Shown here in pieces: positions 18,174 to 27,693 of a DNA stretch of 64,000 nucleotides. The DNA comes from Ephemeroptericola cinctiostellae (GTDB taxonomy: Bacteria > Pseudomonadota > Gammaproteobacteria > Burkholderiales > Burkholderiaceae): assembly GCF_003339525.1 (NCBI RefSeq), contig NZ_CP031124.1, positions 434,001 to 498,000 of the forward strand, written 5' to 3'. How positions within the stretch are numbered: the stretch's first letter is position 1; each line of letters begins with the position of its first letter. The translations under genes were made by a program, and so were the position numbers. The notes below the pieces were generated by a model, which worked only from the letters and a program-made list of their open reading frames with translations, was not told the DNA's origin and made no database searches.

Positions 18174-18806
18174 TTAAAGCAAATGGGGGTTATGCAGGCG
18201 TTCTTGCCCAAAGGTCGAGGTTGGACCGTGACCCGGTACGAATTGAATGCCATCGCCTAAAGGCAATAATTTTTCTTTGATGCTGCGAGTCAAATCGGCA
18301 TGATTGCCTTGTGGAAAATCAGTGCGACCGATCGAGTTTTGGAATAACACATCACCGACCCATGCCAATTGCGCCTCTTTGGAATGAAACACAACGTGAC
18401 CTGGGGTGTGTCCGGGACAGTGAATCACATTCAGAATGTGATCGCCCACTTGCACGGTGTCGCCGTCACTGAGCCAGTGTGTCGGGGTGAACGCTTTGGC
18501 ATGACCAAAGCCAAAGCGCTGCGCTTGATCGTCCAAACCGTCCAACCAAAACTTGTCACCAATATGTGGGCCGATGATGGGCACACCATTCAGTGCCGCG
18601 GCCAGCTCTGGCGCAGCGGCGGCATGATCGAGGTGACCGTGGGTCAATAAAATTTGTGTGACATGGGCGCCTGTGTGTTCGATTTGCGCCAAAATTTTAT
18701 CGATGTCACCACCGGGATCAACGACTGCGGCTTCTTTTGTGGCACTGCAGACGATGAGTGAACAATTTTGCTGAAAAGGAGTGACGGGGATGATGAGCAC
18801 TTGCAT
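18174..18806 (-). CDS. MBL-fold hydrolase, glyoxalase II-like (YcbL type)
   Basis: A 210-residue single metallo-beta-lactamase domain without the extra C-terminal domain of classic glyoxalase II. The zinc motif is THGHLDHA (H56, H58, D60, H61), followed by HCPGHTPGHVVFHS and the late histidine in FVPGHGPTSTFGQE. This is the pattern of YcbL-like hydrolases, some of which hydrolyse S-lactoylglutathione. It is a cytosolic protein. It starts 15 bases after the ilvA stop and is probably in one transcript with ilvA. Confidence 0.85.
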   Translation of the reverse strand: MQVLIIPVTPFQQNCSLIVCSATKEAAVVDPGGDIDKILAQIEHTGAHVTQILLTHGHLDHAAAAPELAAALNGVPIIGPHIGDKFWLDGLDDQAQRFGFGHAKAFTPTHWLSDGDTVQVGDHILNVIHCPGHTPGHVVFHSKEAQLAWVGDVLFQNSIGRTDFPQGNHADLTRSIKEKLLPLGDGIQFVPGHGPTSTFGQERLHNPHLL

Positions 18807-18821
18807 GGTTTTTTTCTTCGC

Positions 18822-20348
18822 TTATTTCAAAAACAGGGTGTACACCGGGTTGTCGGTTTCATCCCAATAACGGTGGCCGAGTGTCGGTAGAAATTTTTTG
18901 AATTGTGCGCGGTCTGCGGCCGGCACTTGAATGCCAACCAGCACGCTGCCAAAGTCACCGCCTTGGTTGCGATACTGGAACAAGGAAATGTTCCAGTGTA
19001 AAGAGACTGAAGTCAAAAAGTTCAACAGCACACCTGCACGCTCGGGAAACTCAAAACGAAGCACCATTTCATTGATCGCGCCGGTGCATGCACCGCCAAT
19101 CATGTTACGGATGTGTTGTTTGGCCAGCTCATTGTGTGATAAATCGAGGGTGGCGATGCCTTTTTTGATGAATTTTTCAGCAATTTTCGTCGAGTCACCG
19201 TGTCCAGTGACCGCGACACCGACCAACAGGTGAGCGTGCACAGGGTCGTTCATGCGGTAATTGAATTCGGTGATGCTGCGTTGTTCACCCAGCAGGTCGC
19301 ACAGGTGCTTAAAAGACCCGCGTGCTTCTGGAATGGTCATGGCGAACAAAGCTTCTTGCGCTTGACCCGCATCGGCGCGGCTGGCGATGTAACGCAAACG
19401 GTCGAAATTGGTGTTTGCACCAGAGGCAATGGCCACCAGATGTTTGTTTTTCCAACCGTGTTGTTCCGCATAGGCCTTCATGCCTGCGATCGCAAGTGCG
19501 CCAGAGGGTTCGAGGATGGAGCGCGTGTCTTGAAACACATCTTTAATGGCGGTGCTGATGTCATCGGTGGTGACGCTGATGTAGTCGTCGACATACAGTT
19601 TGGCAAGGCGGAAGGTTTCTTTACCGACCAATTTAACGGCGGTGCCATCGGCGAAGATGCCGACGTCTTTTAAAGTCACGCGTTTGTTGGCTTTGATCGA
19701 TTGCGCCATGGCATCCGAATCGACACTTTGCACGCCGATGATTTTGACATCAGGGCGAACCAATTTGATGTAGGTGGCAATCCCAGCGATCGCGCCGCCA
19801 CCGCCAATGGGCACGAAAATGGCGTCCAAATGCGTGGGGTGTTGGCGCAAAATTTCCATGCCCATCGTGCCTTGCCCTGCGATGACATCGGGGTCGTCAA
19901 AAGGATGGGCGAATGTCAGCTTGTGTTCTTTTTCGAGTTTGAGTGCGTGATCGTAGGCATCGGTGTATGAGCCACCGTGTTGAACAACTTCAACATACTC
20001 GCCACCGAAGCGTTTGATGGCTTCAATTTTGATCGCAGGTGTGGTTTCAGGCACAACAATGATGGCTTTGCATTTGAGTTTGGCGGCAGAAAACGCCACA
20101 CCTTGTGCATGGTTGCCTGCTGAAGCTGTGATCACACCTTGTTTGAGTTGTGCGGGGGTGAGCTGCGCCATGCGGTTGTATGCGCCACGAATTTTGTATG
20201 AAAACACTTCATGGTGGTCTTCGCGCTTGAGAAAGACGTGGTTGTTGATCTTTTTCGAGAGCTGTGGGGCAAACTCCAGCGGGGTTTCGTCCGTCACGTC
20301 GTACACGCGAGCGGTCAAGATTTTCTTTAAATAGTCGATTTGCGGCAT
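18822..20348 (-). CDS. ilvA: Threonine ammonia-lyase, biosynthetic (threonine deaminase)
   Basis: The catalytic PLP domain occupies about residues 1-320: SYKIRGAYNRMAQL carries the PLP lysine, and ITASAGNHAQGVAFSAAKLK and VPIGGGGAIAGIATYIK bind the cofactor. Two ACT-like regulatory repeats follow (from about 330, including FEFPERAGVLLNFLTSV), so this is the long allosteric form that makes 2-oxobutanoate for isoleucine and is normally feedback-inhibited by it. The chosen start (MPQIDYLKKIL, 508 residues) matches related enzymes; in-frame ATGs at 20360 and 20375 are possible and none has a clear ribosome-binding site. It is followed by the MBL hydrolase. Confidence 0.93.
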   Translation of the reverse strand: MPQIDYLKKILTARVYDVTDETPLEFAPQLSKKINNHVFLKREDHHEVFSYKIRGAYNRMAQLTPAQLKQGVITASAGNHAQGVAFSAAKLKCKAIIVVPETTPAIKIEAIKRFGGEYVEVVQHGGSYTDAYDHALKLEKEHKLTFAHPFDDPDVIAGQGTMGMEILRQHPTHLDAIFVPIGGGGAIAGIATYIKLVRPDVKIIGVQSVDSDAMAQSIKANKRVTLKDVGIFADGTAVKLVGKETFRLAKLYVDDYISVTTDDISTAIKDVFQDTRSILEPSGALAIAGMKAYAEQHGWKNKHLVAIASGANTNFDRLRYIASRADAGQAQEALFAMTIPEARGSFKHLCDLLGEQRSITEFNYRMNDPVHAHLLVGVAVTGHGDSTKIAEKFIKKGIATLDLSHNELAKQHIRNMIGGACTGAINEMVLRFEFPERAGVLLNFLTSVSLHWNISLFQYRNQGGDFGSVLVGIQVPAADRAQFKKFLPTLGHRYWDETDNPVYTLFLK

Positions 20349-20570
20349 AATGGCACTCATGAAGTTGTGGCGCATGGGAGGGTCAATTGTTGCACGCCAG
20401 CATAAAGTGCAAGGTTAACAGGTTCACCTCGACACAGCAAGCCCACAATACTTTAGAAGTGTTTAATTTTGTGTGAACGGCGTCTAATTGTCTGACATCG
20501 TGCACAAAAAGTGTCAGTTGCATGCGCATGTGAAATGGGGCTGACACTTATTTTGATGAGAAAGTTGCCC

Positions 20571-21059
20571 ATGCCCGATTGGTTGAACACTGCGCTTGCT
20601 TATTTTGCTTTGCCTGACATTGGATTGCCTGCTATTTTTGTGGTGGCTTTTGTGTCTGCGACGTTGTTACCGATGGCCACTGAACCTGTGTTGTTTGGTT
20701 TTGTGAAACTCAATCCAGATCAGTTTTGGCTGGCCATTGTGGTGGCGACGATGGGCAATACATTGGGCGGTATGGTCACTTATTGGATGGGTTGGGGGGC
20801 AAAAAATGCGTTGGCCAAGCAAAAGCCTGTCAAGCATTTGCAGTGGTTGAAGCGGGTGGGCTCTCCTGTATTGCTGTTGTCATGGGTGCCCGGAATTGGC
20901 GATGCGCTGTGTGCCATGGCGGGTTGGCTGAAACTGCCTTGGCGTGGTGTGTTGTTGTGGATGGGGCTGGGCAAGCTGGTGCGTTTTATTGTCGCCACCG
21001 CGTTTTTGTTGTGGGTTCCAGATGGTTTTTGGCAGGCACTGTTGCAGCGTATTTTTTAA
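20571..21059 (+). CDS. YqaA-family (DedA-related) inner-membrane protein
   Basis: A 162-residue hydrophobic protein with about four membrane segments. SATLLPMATEPVLFGFV, TMGNTLGGMVTYWMGWG and LLSWVPGIGDALCAMAGWLKLPW correspond to the SNARE-assoc/DedA-like domain (the G-x-x-x-G-D-x-x-x-x-x-A-G signature) of YqaA proteins. DedA relatives are linked to lipid-carrier or lipid flipping; for YqaA the function is not established. The ATG at 20571 is preferred because GAGAAAG lies seven bases upstream; earlier in-frame ATGs exist at 20511 and 20556. The glycosyltransferase gene follows after 28 bases. Confidence 0.8.
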   Translation: MPDWLNTALAYFALPDIGLPAIFVVAFVSATLLPMATEPVLFGFVKLNPDQFWLAIVVATMGNTLGGMVTYWMGWGAKNALAKQKPVKHLQWLKRVGSPVLLLSWVPGIGDALCAMAGWLKLPWRGVLLWMGLGKLVRFIVATAFLLWVPDGFWQALLQRIF

Positions 21060-21087
21060 TAACCATAAAATTGTCTGGGAGACACCG

Positions 21088-22500
21088 ATGATTTTCATCG
21101 ATTTAGAAACATTTCGTAAGCATAAACTCAACGACATTGCAGCAGGACATTTTGAAACGCCTTTGGGTGAGGTCACACAAGTGACGGAGCTGATTTTGAA
21201 TCACCCGCATTCACAATCCAAGGTGTTCTCATCCGCAATTTTGGACGACATTTGCGCGAAAGTGGGTGAAGTGGCATGGGCGCAAGTATCGCCCAAGCCA
21301 CAGCCGAACACATCGACAGAAACACAATATGAGTCGCAGCGTCCGTGGCTCTTCATCGCTACGTACATGTACCCTGCAGGTGGACACACCAAGGTGATGG
21401 AGGATTACATCAAGTTGGCCAATGGTCGACGGTGCATTGTGCTGTTGACCAACATCGCCAACGGTGATCCTGTGGTGCATCGCGATCAATTGTATGTCGA
21501 AGAAGTGAAACATTTGGGTGCGCAGGCAGACATCAGCATCACAGGTAATTTGACCGAAAAGTTGCGCTGGCTGCAAACCAAAATAGTAGAGTTGAATCCA
21601 GCGAAAACCTTTTTGTTCAACCATTATTATGACAGCGTGGCTGTTGCCGCCAGCGTTGTTGCGCCGAGTGGCACGGCTTATTTTTTACACCATGCCGATT
21701 ATAAATTTTCGTTGGGTGTGCAGTCCAAACATTTGAACCACATTGATTTTCATGCGGCAGGATTGTGTTTGTGCCGAGATAAACTCAAAGTGCCGAATCA
21801 AGTGTATTGGCCGTTGTCAGCCACTGACATGGGCGTTCGAGCAGAAGACAGTTTTTATAAGAATGGCCGTTTGACCACTGCCACATCGGGCGCGTATCAC
21901 AAGTTTACCTCACCTTACCCGTACAAATATGTTGAGCTCATTCCACACATCATCCGCACCACGGATGGTTTTCATGTGCACATTGGTGAGTTGACGGCTG
22001 AAGTGATGGCAGAGATTGAGCAGCATTTGGCGAGTAACGGTGTGCCTCGTGAACGTTTCATTTATGTGCCCGTGGTGAAATCGGTGTGGCAAGCCATGAG
22101 CGATTATGGTGTTGACGTCTACATGCCATCATTTCCGACGGGCGGCAACAAAGCCTCGATTGAGGCCATGGGCAGCGGCACGCCCATGTTGTCTCATTTG
22201 GGCATGGGACCCTTTCGGTTTATTTTGGGCGGTGATTTTGCCATGTACCCTGAAGCGGTGCGCTGGAAACACCCCGATGAACTGTTTGATGGCTTGCGGC
22301 AACTGAACCATGTGGATGTGCTCAAAGCGCATCGACTGAAAGCGCGCGCAAATTATGATGCCCATTATGCCGAACACTTCACGCGTGCACTCATCAATGA
22401 CGTCAACCTGGAGCACGAAGGATTGCACAGCATTCACATTGACACTGTTGACCCAGTGGATGCACAAGATTTTATTTTTAATGAGCATTACAACCCCTGA
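21088..22500 (+). CDS. GT-B-type glycosyltransferase
   Basis: A 470-residue protein from the ATG at 21088, which has GGGAGAC upstream. The N-terminal 80 residues are not recognisable. The central part has LFIATYMYPAGGHTKVMEDYI, a glycine-rich loop as at the start of GT-B enzymes. The C-terminal part has DVYMPSFPTGGNKASIEAMGSGTPMLSH, matching the donor-binding motif (gly-gly, then E-A-x-x-x-G-x-P) of GT-B transferases. Donor, acceptor and exact CAZy family cannot be read. It ends ten bases from the converging GT92-like gene and is the left edge of the glycosyltransferase-rich region. Confidence 0.7.
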   Translation: MIFIDLETFRKHKLNDIAAGHFETPLGEVTQVTELILNHPHSQSKVFSSAILDDICAKVGEVAWAQVSPKPQPNTSTETQYESQRPWLFIATYMYPAGGHTKVMEDYIKLANGRRCIVLLTNIANGDPVVHRDQLYVEEVKHLGAQADISITGNLTEKLRWLQTKIVELNPAKTFLFNHYYDSVAVAASVVAPSGTAYFLHHADYKFSLGVQSKHLNHIDFHAAGLCLCRDKLKVPNQVYWPLSATDMGVRAEDSFYKNGRLTTATSGAYHKFTSPYPYKYVELIPHIIRTTDGFHVHIGELTAEVMAEIEQHLASNGVPRERFIYVPVVKSVWQAMSDYGVDVYMPSFPTGGNKASIEAMGSGTPMLSHLGMGPFRFILGGDFAMYPEAVRWKHPDELFDGLRQLNHVDVLKAHRLKARANYDAHYAEHFTRALINDVNLEHEGLHSIHIDTVDPVDAQDFIFNEHYNP

Positions 22501-22509
22501 CGCTTGGCA

Positions 22510-23340
22510 CTAAAGAGCAGGGTGTATTGCTCCAATGTGCGCTTTAATTTCTTCGATTTTGAGTGTCAATTGGTTTAAAAATTTATAGCGAATGCCATCA
22601 TCGTATTCATTTTGATCGAGGTTGTCCAGTTGCTCGATTGAATGGGCTGTGTTGAGCGGAGGATTCAAAGGCATTTGGGTCGATGAGTGTGGGAGGGGCG
22701 TTCCTTGGGTGATGTAATGGTTGATGCGGAAAAAGTTCTGTGAAGGAAGCTCGTCATTCGCCAACCCTTGGGGGGTTAATGGCCGCATGTTCTCATCGCA
22801 AGTCCCATCGCTTGTTGAAAAATAATGTGCGTTGATGTTTTGTACGTTCCCGTTTTGTCGACCTCGCACAATCGACTTAATCTGGCGATTGGTATGAAAA
22901 TGGGGGTGACTGTGGCGGGTGTACTCCTCTAACAACAAGCCATCAGGTGCTGTGAGGTGACCGCTACTGCCATAACATGTCCAATAAACGGCAAGTGCGG
23001 ATAGTTTTTTGTCTTCATAGAGCGTTAAAGCATCTTTGATGTTGGCATGCTGTACGGGAAATAAAAAATCATTACCGTCAATATACGCCATCCAATCGAC
23101 TTCAGGTAAATACTGATGGATGGAGTCGGTATAGGCCTCGTGTTGGGAAACAGAGGCATCGATATCTTTCACATAGACAGGGTAATGCTGGGCGATGTCA
23201 TGCAAGGTTTGACTCATGCCATCATTACTTTGATGTGCATAAATATACAGACGGTTAAAGCCGACGCACAAATGAAAGGCAATCCATTCAATGATGTATG
23301 GATTGCGATCACGTTGAATGCTGGTGATGCCGATCTCCAT
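22510..23340 (-). CDS. GT92-like (DUF23-type) glycosyltransferase, copy 1, altered DxD
   Basis: A 276-residue protein with the GT-A pattern of the GT92/Glyco_tranf_2_4 group: RDRNPYIIEWIAFHLCVGFN, then LYIYAHQSND and WMAYIDGNDFLFP. The expected metal-binding motif is D-G-D-E; here it reads D88-G-N90-D91, while copy 2 next door keeps DGDE at the same place. WTCYGSSGH and HYFSTSDGT are shared with copy 2. The ATG has a strong AGGAG site. It is a product of tandem duplication with the gene at 23608-24444 and may be diverging in donor or activity. Confidence 0.8.
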   Translation of the reverse strand: MEIGITSIQRDRNPYIIEWIAFHLCVGFNRLYIYAHQSNDGMSQTLHDIAQHYPVYVKDIDASVSQHEAYTDSIHQYLPEVDWMAYIDGNDFLFPVQHANIKDALTLYEDKKLSALAVYWTCYGSSGHLTAPDGLLLEEYTRHSHPHFHTNRQIKSIVRGRQNGNVQNINAHYFSTSDGTCDENMRPLTPQGLANDELPSQNFFRINHYITQGTPLPHSSTQMPLNPPLNTAHSIEQLDNLDQNEYDDGIRYKFLNQLTLKIEEIKAHIGAIHPAL

Positions 23341-23607
23341 TTTTTTCTCCTAGAACAATCATTTGTTGTAATGTGAGCTTGATGTTGAAGTAGTGAGTGA
23401 TCGATTTTAGGCTCGTATTTTTTATAATACTACATTAAGTTTTATTTTTTTAATTGGTTTTTTGTAATAAATATTCACTTTGATTTGACTTGGTTGGCGA
23501 GTGGCAGGATCTTTTTATCTTGTATGGCGTACTTATATGGCATGCTGGTGCCGTTATGGGTCATATCTTCACCACGTTATGTTGAGATTTTGACTGCAAG
23601 GATGTTT
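23341..23607. other. Intergenic, between the two GT92-like genes
   Basis: AT-rich, 267 bases. A TATTATA-type -10-like sequence is visible on the minus strand near 23430 for copy 1. Otherwise nothing recognisable. Confidence 0.4.
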
Positions 23608-24444
23608 TTAAAGATGTGCAGCATGTGCACCGATGCGCGCTTTAATTTCTTCGACTTTGAGTTTTAATTTGACTAAAAATTTATAGCGAATGCCATCATC
23701 GCACTCATTGCGATCAAGGCTGTCAAAGACTTCGAGTGAGCGAATCGAATTGAAGTTCCCATCAGGGGGAATCATTTGTGATTTTTTGCGACGGTAAAAG
23801 TCGTAGCTTTGTGTCATGTAATGGTTGATGCGAAAAACCTCTTGAGACGGGTGCTCATTTCCCATCAGCTCATGACTGGTTAAAATTCGCATTTTTTCAT
23901 CGAATGTACCGTCACTGGTGGCGAAAATATGGGCGGTTACACCTTGAACATGATCGTTTTTTTTACCCTTAACAATCGACTTGATGTAGCGATTGGCGTG
24001 AAAGTCTGGTTGACTGTGCCGGGTGTACTGCTCCAATAACAACCCATCTGGGTCTTCAAGGTGTCCGCTGCTGCCATAACATGTCCAGTACACGCCGAGA
24101 GCGGACAGTCGTTTGTCTTGATAGGGCGCTAATGCGTCTTTGATGTCGGCGTGCTGGACGGGGAATAAAAATTCATCGCCATCAATGTACGCCATCCAAT
24201 CGACTTCAGGCAAATGGTGGTGTACCGAATCGATATAGACCGTATGCTGAGGGAAGTCATAATCAATTTCTTTCACAACCACTGGGTAGTGTTTGGCGAT
24301 GCGGTGTAGTGTTTCGTTCATGCCATCGACGCTTTTGTGTGAATAAATATAAAATCGATTAAAGCCGACGCAAAGGTGAAAGGCAATCCATTCGATGATG
24401 TATGGGTTACGATCGCGTTGAACGCTGGTGATGCCGATGTCCAT
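23608..24444 (-). CDS. GT92-like (DUF23-type) glycosyltransferase, copy 2
   Basis: A 278-residue paralogue of the neighbouring copy 1, alike over the whole length: RDRNPYIIEWIAFHLCVGFNR, WMAYIDGDEFLFPVQHAD and WTCYGSSGHLEDPDGLLLEQY. The DxD-type metal site is intact (D88-G-D90-E91). The ATG at 24444 is chosen because AGGA lies six bases before it; a frame up to 24462 is possible. It would transfer a sugar from a nucleotide donor in the cytosol; the acceptor is unknown. It diverges from the RTX gene across 224 bases. Confidence 0.82.
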   Translation of the reverse strand: MDIGITSVQRDRNPYIIEWIAFHLCVGFNRFYIYSHKSVDGMNETLHRIAKHYPVVVKEIDYDFPQHTVYIDSVHHHLPEVDWMAYIDGDEFLFPVQHADIKDALAPYQDKRLSALGVYWTCYGSSGHLEDPDGLLLEQYTRHSQPDFHANRYIKSIVKGKKNDHVQGVTAHIFATSDGTFDEKMRILTSHELMGNEHPSQEVFRINHYMTQSYDFYRRKKSQMIPPDGNFNSIRSLEVFDSLDRNECDDGIRYKFLVKLKLKVEEIKARIGAHAAHL

Positions 24445-24668
24445 GTTTATCCTGAAAGTCAATGCGGTTGTTCAAATCTCTGTTTGTATGGGCTTTGAGC
24501 CCAGCAGAGAGAGAAATAAAATTCTCATGTTGTTTTTTATACATATTCCTAACGATTATACTTAATTTAAGCGGGTTTGAAATGACGGTTTCTGGTTTTT
24601 GTGCTTAAATGTACTGTTGGTTAAGTGTATATTTTTTATTAAGTATTTAGTATTAAATGGAGATCGGT

Positions 24669-27614
24669 ATGACAATGTATTATTTAACAAACGATAACAA
24701 CAGCGCAAGTTTAGAAGTCCCTCTATTATATCCACAATATGTCAATGACAGCTTCATCCTTACTGGTAATTTAGGTTCAGATACGCTGACTGGTGGTAAT
24801 GCCAATGATACGGTGTATGGCGGCAACTCAGCTCCAGTTGTGAATGCCGATGGCACTTATGCGAATGATGGCAACGATGTGCTGAAAGGCGGAAAAGGGA
24901 ATGATGTGCTTGAGGGGGGAACTGGCAGCGATACTTATAAATTCTCTGTCGGGGATGGCTCAGACAGCATCACAGATGCCAACTTGTTTGTTGATGCAAC
25001 AGATGTGATTGAGTTTTTAGACGTGGCTTCAACCGCTGTGCTGTATAGCTATTCTGGTGATGATTTGATTATTAAATATGGCACTTCAGATCAATTGACG
25101 GTTAAGAATTATTTTGCACCCAGTGGCCGAATTGAGCAGATCAAATTCAGCAATGGCGTTGCTTTAACACCAGCACAAGTTTACAGCAGCTTGGGCATGG
25201 TTTATGAATTAGAAAATACCATCAAAGGCACAGGCGTCAGTGATGTGATAACGGGTGTAAGCGGGAAAATGAATGTCATTGCTGGTTTTAATGGCGATGA
25301 CACACTCGTGGGGGCAGAAAAACGAGATGAAATTTATGGTGGTTTGGGTAATGACAGTTTATCTGGTCTAGTGGGCAACGATTATTTGGATGGTGGGGAT
25401 GGCAACGACCATTTAGATGGCGGTGCTGATAATGACAAGTTGTTTGGTGCCGCTGGAAGTGATGTCTTAATGGGTGGTGTGGGTAACGACACCTTGATAG
25501 GGGGTGATGGTGATGACAGCCTGGTCGGAGGCGCAGGAGCTGATGTGCTTTATGCTGGAACGGGTAATGACACTTTGGTGGCTGATGACATAAACGACAG
25601 GCTGTATTCCGATGATGGGTTTGTGGGGGATGTGGTTAAAGTCAATGTGGATAACTATTTCCTTGGTCAAGACATCATTCAAGACCCCGATGTGACCATT
25701 CAGTATGGTACAGGTGTTAAACCATTGGCGGCGTTCATTCAAGCCATGCTGTCTTACTCACCCCTTCAAGCTCAAGGTCTGGGGCAGCCAGCAAACATTA
25801 CATACAGTTTTGCCACCGTACAACAAAGTGGTTTTTTTGGGTTTGTGCCATACACGGATGCAGTCAAGAACCAAATTAGAACAGCACTCAATCATTTTGC
25901 TAAAAACACAGGCATTACTTTTGTCGAAACGGCTTCATACGATGATGCACAAATCAAGCTCTATAACCAAACAACATATGCGAACAATTCGGGATATTGG
26001 GATGGATCAACCCTCCGACTGTCTACATCGGAAGCGGACATGTCGATTGAGCCAGGAACTGTTGGGTACTATACTTTGATGCATGAGCTTGGTCATGCTT
26101 TGGGTTTAAACCATTTCAATGCTTTTTCTGATAACAATCAGGATGGCATACAGCAAACGGGAGAATTGTCCGCTTTGAACTACCGAGACACCAACGGCGT
26201 GGCTCAGACATGGGATACCAGCTTGATTATGCCCAATAGGGCAGACGTTTTCCACATCAACGATGCTTATAGTGTCATGGCTTATAATAAAGGTCAGGAG
26301 TTTCTTAATGGCCAACGGGTGACAACGCTTGGTACAGGGTATGGTTTATTTGATTTGGCGGCATTGCACTATGCGTATGGTGTCAACGCAAACTTACGGG
26401 CTGAAAGTAATACTTATGGCTTTAATGACCATTATATTTGGGATGGCGCAGGTACAGACACGTTTTCAGCTGCGAACAAAACCATTGCAGTGAATGTGGA
26501 TTTAACACCCGGTTCTTGGATCTACGCGGGCACAAAGTTGTCAGATGGTGCGGCTGCAAACCTGTTGGTGGATGGTCAAGCCTTCATAGGCTTCGGTACT
26601 TACATCGAGAATGCAGTTGGCGGTTCAGGAAATGACACTTTAACGGGCAATGTGCTGAGCAATAATTTAAATGGCGGTTCAGGCAACGACAGCATCAGTG
26701 GTGGTGATGGTGGCGACGTATTGAAAGGCGGTCTGGGTACAGACAGCCTTAACGGTGGGGTTGGCAGTGATTGGGCGGATTATCGCGGCACCAGTGTGGT
26801 GGTGACGGTCGATCTCAACAGCACGGCGGCTCAAAACACCGGCGCATGGGGTACGGATACCCTTGTGAATATAGAGAATGTGTTTGGCGGGTCAGGCAAT
26901 GACAGCCTGATGGGCAATGCCTTAGGTAATACGATCCGTGGTGGGTTGGGTAATGATTTCATGTCGGGTGACGTCATCGGTGGGACGGCTGGAGGCAACG
27001 ATTATGTGGATTACCGTGACATCACAACGGTGGATTTAACGATCGACCTCAGCCTCACAACCGCTCAAATCACGGGTGCAGGCACAGATACTATCCTTAA
27101 TTTTGAAAGCATTTACAGTGGTGCCGCCAATGACAGATTGACGGGCAACAGTTTGGCCAACCAATTGTTGGCCTATGCAGGCAACGACACCCTTAACGGT
27201 GGTTTGGGCAACGATGGTTTGCAAGGCGGTGTGGGCAACGACACCTATCTGTTCCAGCGGGGCGCGGGTGCGGATACCATCACGGAGACCGATGCGACCG
27301 CAGGCAACAGCGACTTGCTGTGGTTTGACACCAATGTGACCAGCAGTCAATTGTGGTTTCAGCACACGGGCAACAATTTGGTGGTCAGTGTGATTGGCAC
27401 CAGCGATAAAGTGACCCTCAGCAATTGGTACACAGGATCAGCCAACCAAGTGGAGACCATCAAGGCTTCGGATGGTAAGACGTTGTCCAGTACCAAGGTC
27501 GATGCGTTGGTGAGTGCGATGTCTGTATTTACCATTCCAACAGCGGGCACGACCACATTACCAACCAGCTATCAAACATCGTTGAACCCTGTTTTAGCGG
27601 CGAATTGGGTTTAA
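24669..27614 (+). CDS. RTX protein with M10 (serralysin-type) metalloprotease domain
   Basis: A 981-residue protein from the ATG at 24669, preceded by GGAGA. It has no N-terminal signal, as expected for type I secretion. Order: RTX nonapeptide repeats (about 30-90), a haemolysin-type beta domain (90-180), more RTX repeats (195-305), an M10 peptidase domain (about 340-620) with HELGHALGLNH (472-482) and the Met-turn SVMAYN (535-540), then further RTX blocks (650-880) and a C-terminal beta domain. The repeats bind calcium after export. Serralysins normally carry the protease at the N-terminus, so RTX repeats on both sides are unusual. No type I secretion genes are in view. Glycosyltransferase genes flank it on both sides. 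Confidence 0.9.
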   Translation: MTMYYLTNDNNSASLEVPLLYPQYVNDSFILTGNLGSDTLTGGNANDTVYGGNSAPVVNADGTYANDGNDVLKGGKGNDVLEGGTGSDTYKFSVGDGSDSITDANLFVDATDVIEFLDVASTAVLYSYSGDDLIIKYGTSDQLTVKNYFAPSGRIEQIKFSNGVALTPAQVYSSLGMVYELENTIKGTGVSDVITGVSGKMNVIAGFNGDDTLVGAEKRDEIYGGLGNDSLSGLVGNDYLDGGDGNDHLDGGADNDKLFGAAGSDVLMGGVGNDTLIGGDGDDSLVGGAGADVLYAGTGNDTLVADDINDRLYSDDGFVGDVVKVNVDNYFLGQDIIQDPDVTIQYGTGVKPLAAFIQAMLSYSPLQAQGLGQPANITYSFATVQQSGFFGFVPYTDAVKNQIRTALNHFAKNTGITFVETASYDDAQIKLYNQTTYANNSGYWDGSTLRLSTSEADMSIEPGTVGYYTLMHELGHALGLNHFNAFSDNNQDGIQQTGELSALNYRDTNGVAQTWDTSLIMPNRADVFHINDAYSVMAYNKGQEFLNGQRVTTLGTGYGLFDLAALHYAYGVNANLRAESNTYGFNDHYIWDGAGTDTFSAANKTIAVNVDLTPGSWIYAGTKLSDGAAANLLVDGQAFIGFGTYIENAVGGSGNDTLTGNVLSNNLNGGSGNDSISGGDGGDVLKGGLGTDSLNGGVGSDWADYRGTSVVVTVDLNSTAAQNTGAWGTDTLVNIENVFGGSGNDSLMGNALGNTIRGGLGNDFMSGDVIGGTAGGNDYVDYRDITTVDLTIDLSLTTAQITGAGTDTILNFESIYSGAANDRLTGNSLANQLLAYAGNDTLNGGLGNDGLQGGVGNDTYLFQRGAGADTITETDATAGNSDLLWFDTNVTSSQLWFQHTGNNLVVSVIGTSDKVTLSNWYTGSANQVETIKASDGKTLSSTKVDALVSAMSVFTIPTAGTTTLPTSYQTSLNPVLAANWV

Positions 27615-27644
27615 GTTTTAGATCTTAGCCTTTATTGATAGAAG

Positions 27645-27682
27645 AGCCTTGGTTGAACATGTGTTTAACCAAGGCTTTTTTT
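27645..27682 (+). terminator. Terminator of the RTX gene
   Basis: A 10-bp stem AGCCTTGGTT / AACCAAGGCT followed by a run of seven T, 30 bases after the stop codon and just before the end of the converging glycosyltransferase gene. Confidence 0.85.
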
Positions 27683-27693
27683 ATGAAAGCTTG

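Noticed and set aside
20944..21087. N-terminal extension of the GT-B glycosyltransferase
   Set aside because: Cys/Trp-rich sequence that is the YqaA gene read in another frame.
24760..27250. Short tandem DNA repeats resembling a CRISPR or satellite
   Set aside because: They encode the in-frame GGxGxDxx RTX nonapeptides and vary at the DNA level; no spacer structure.
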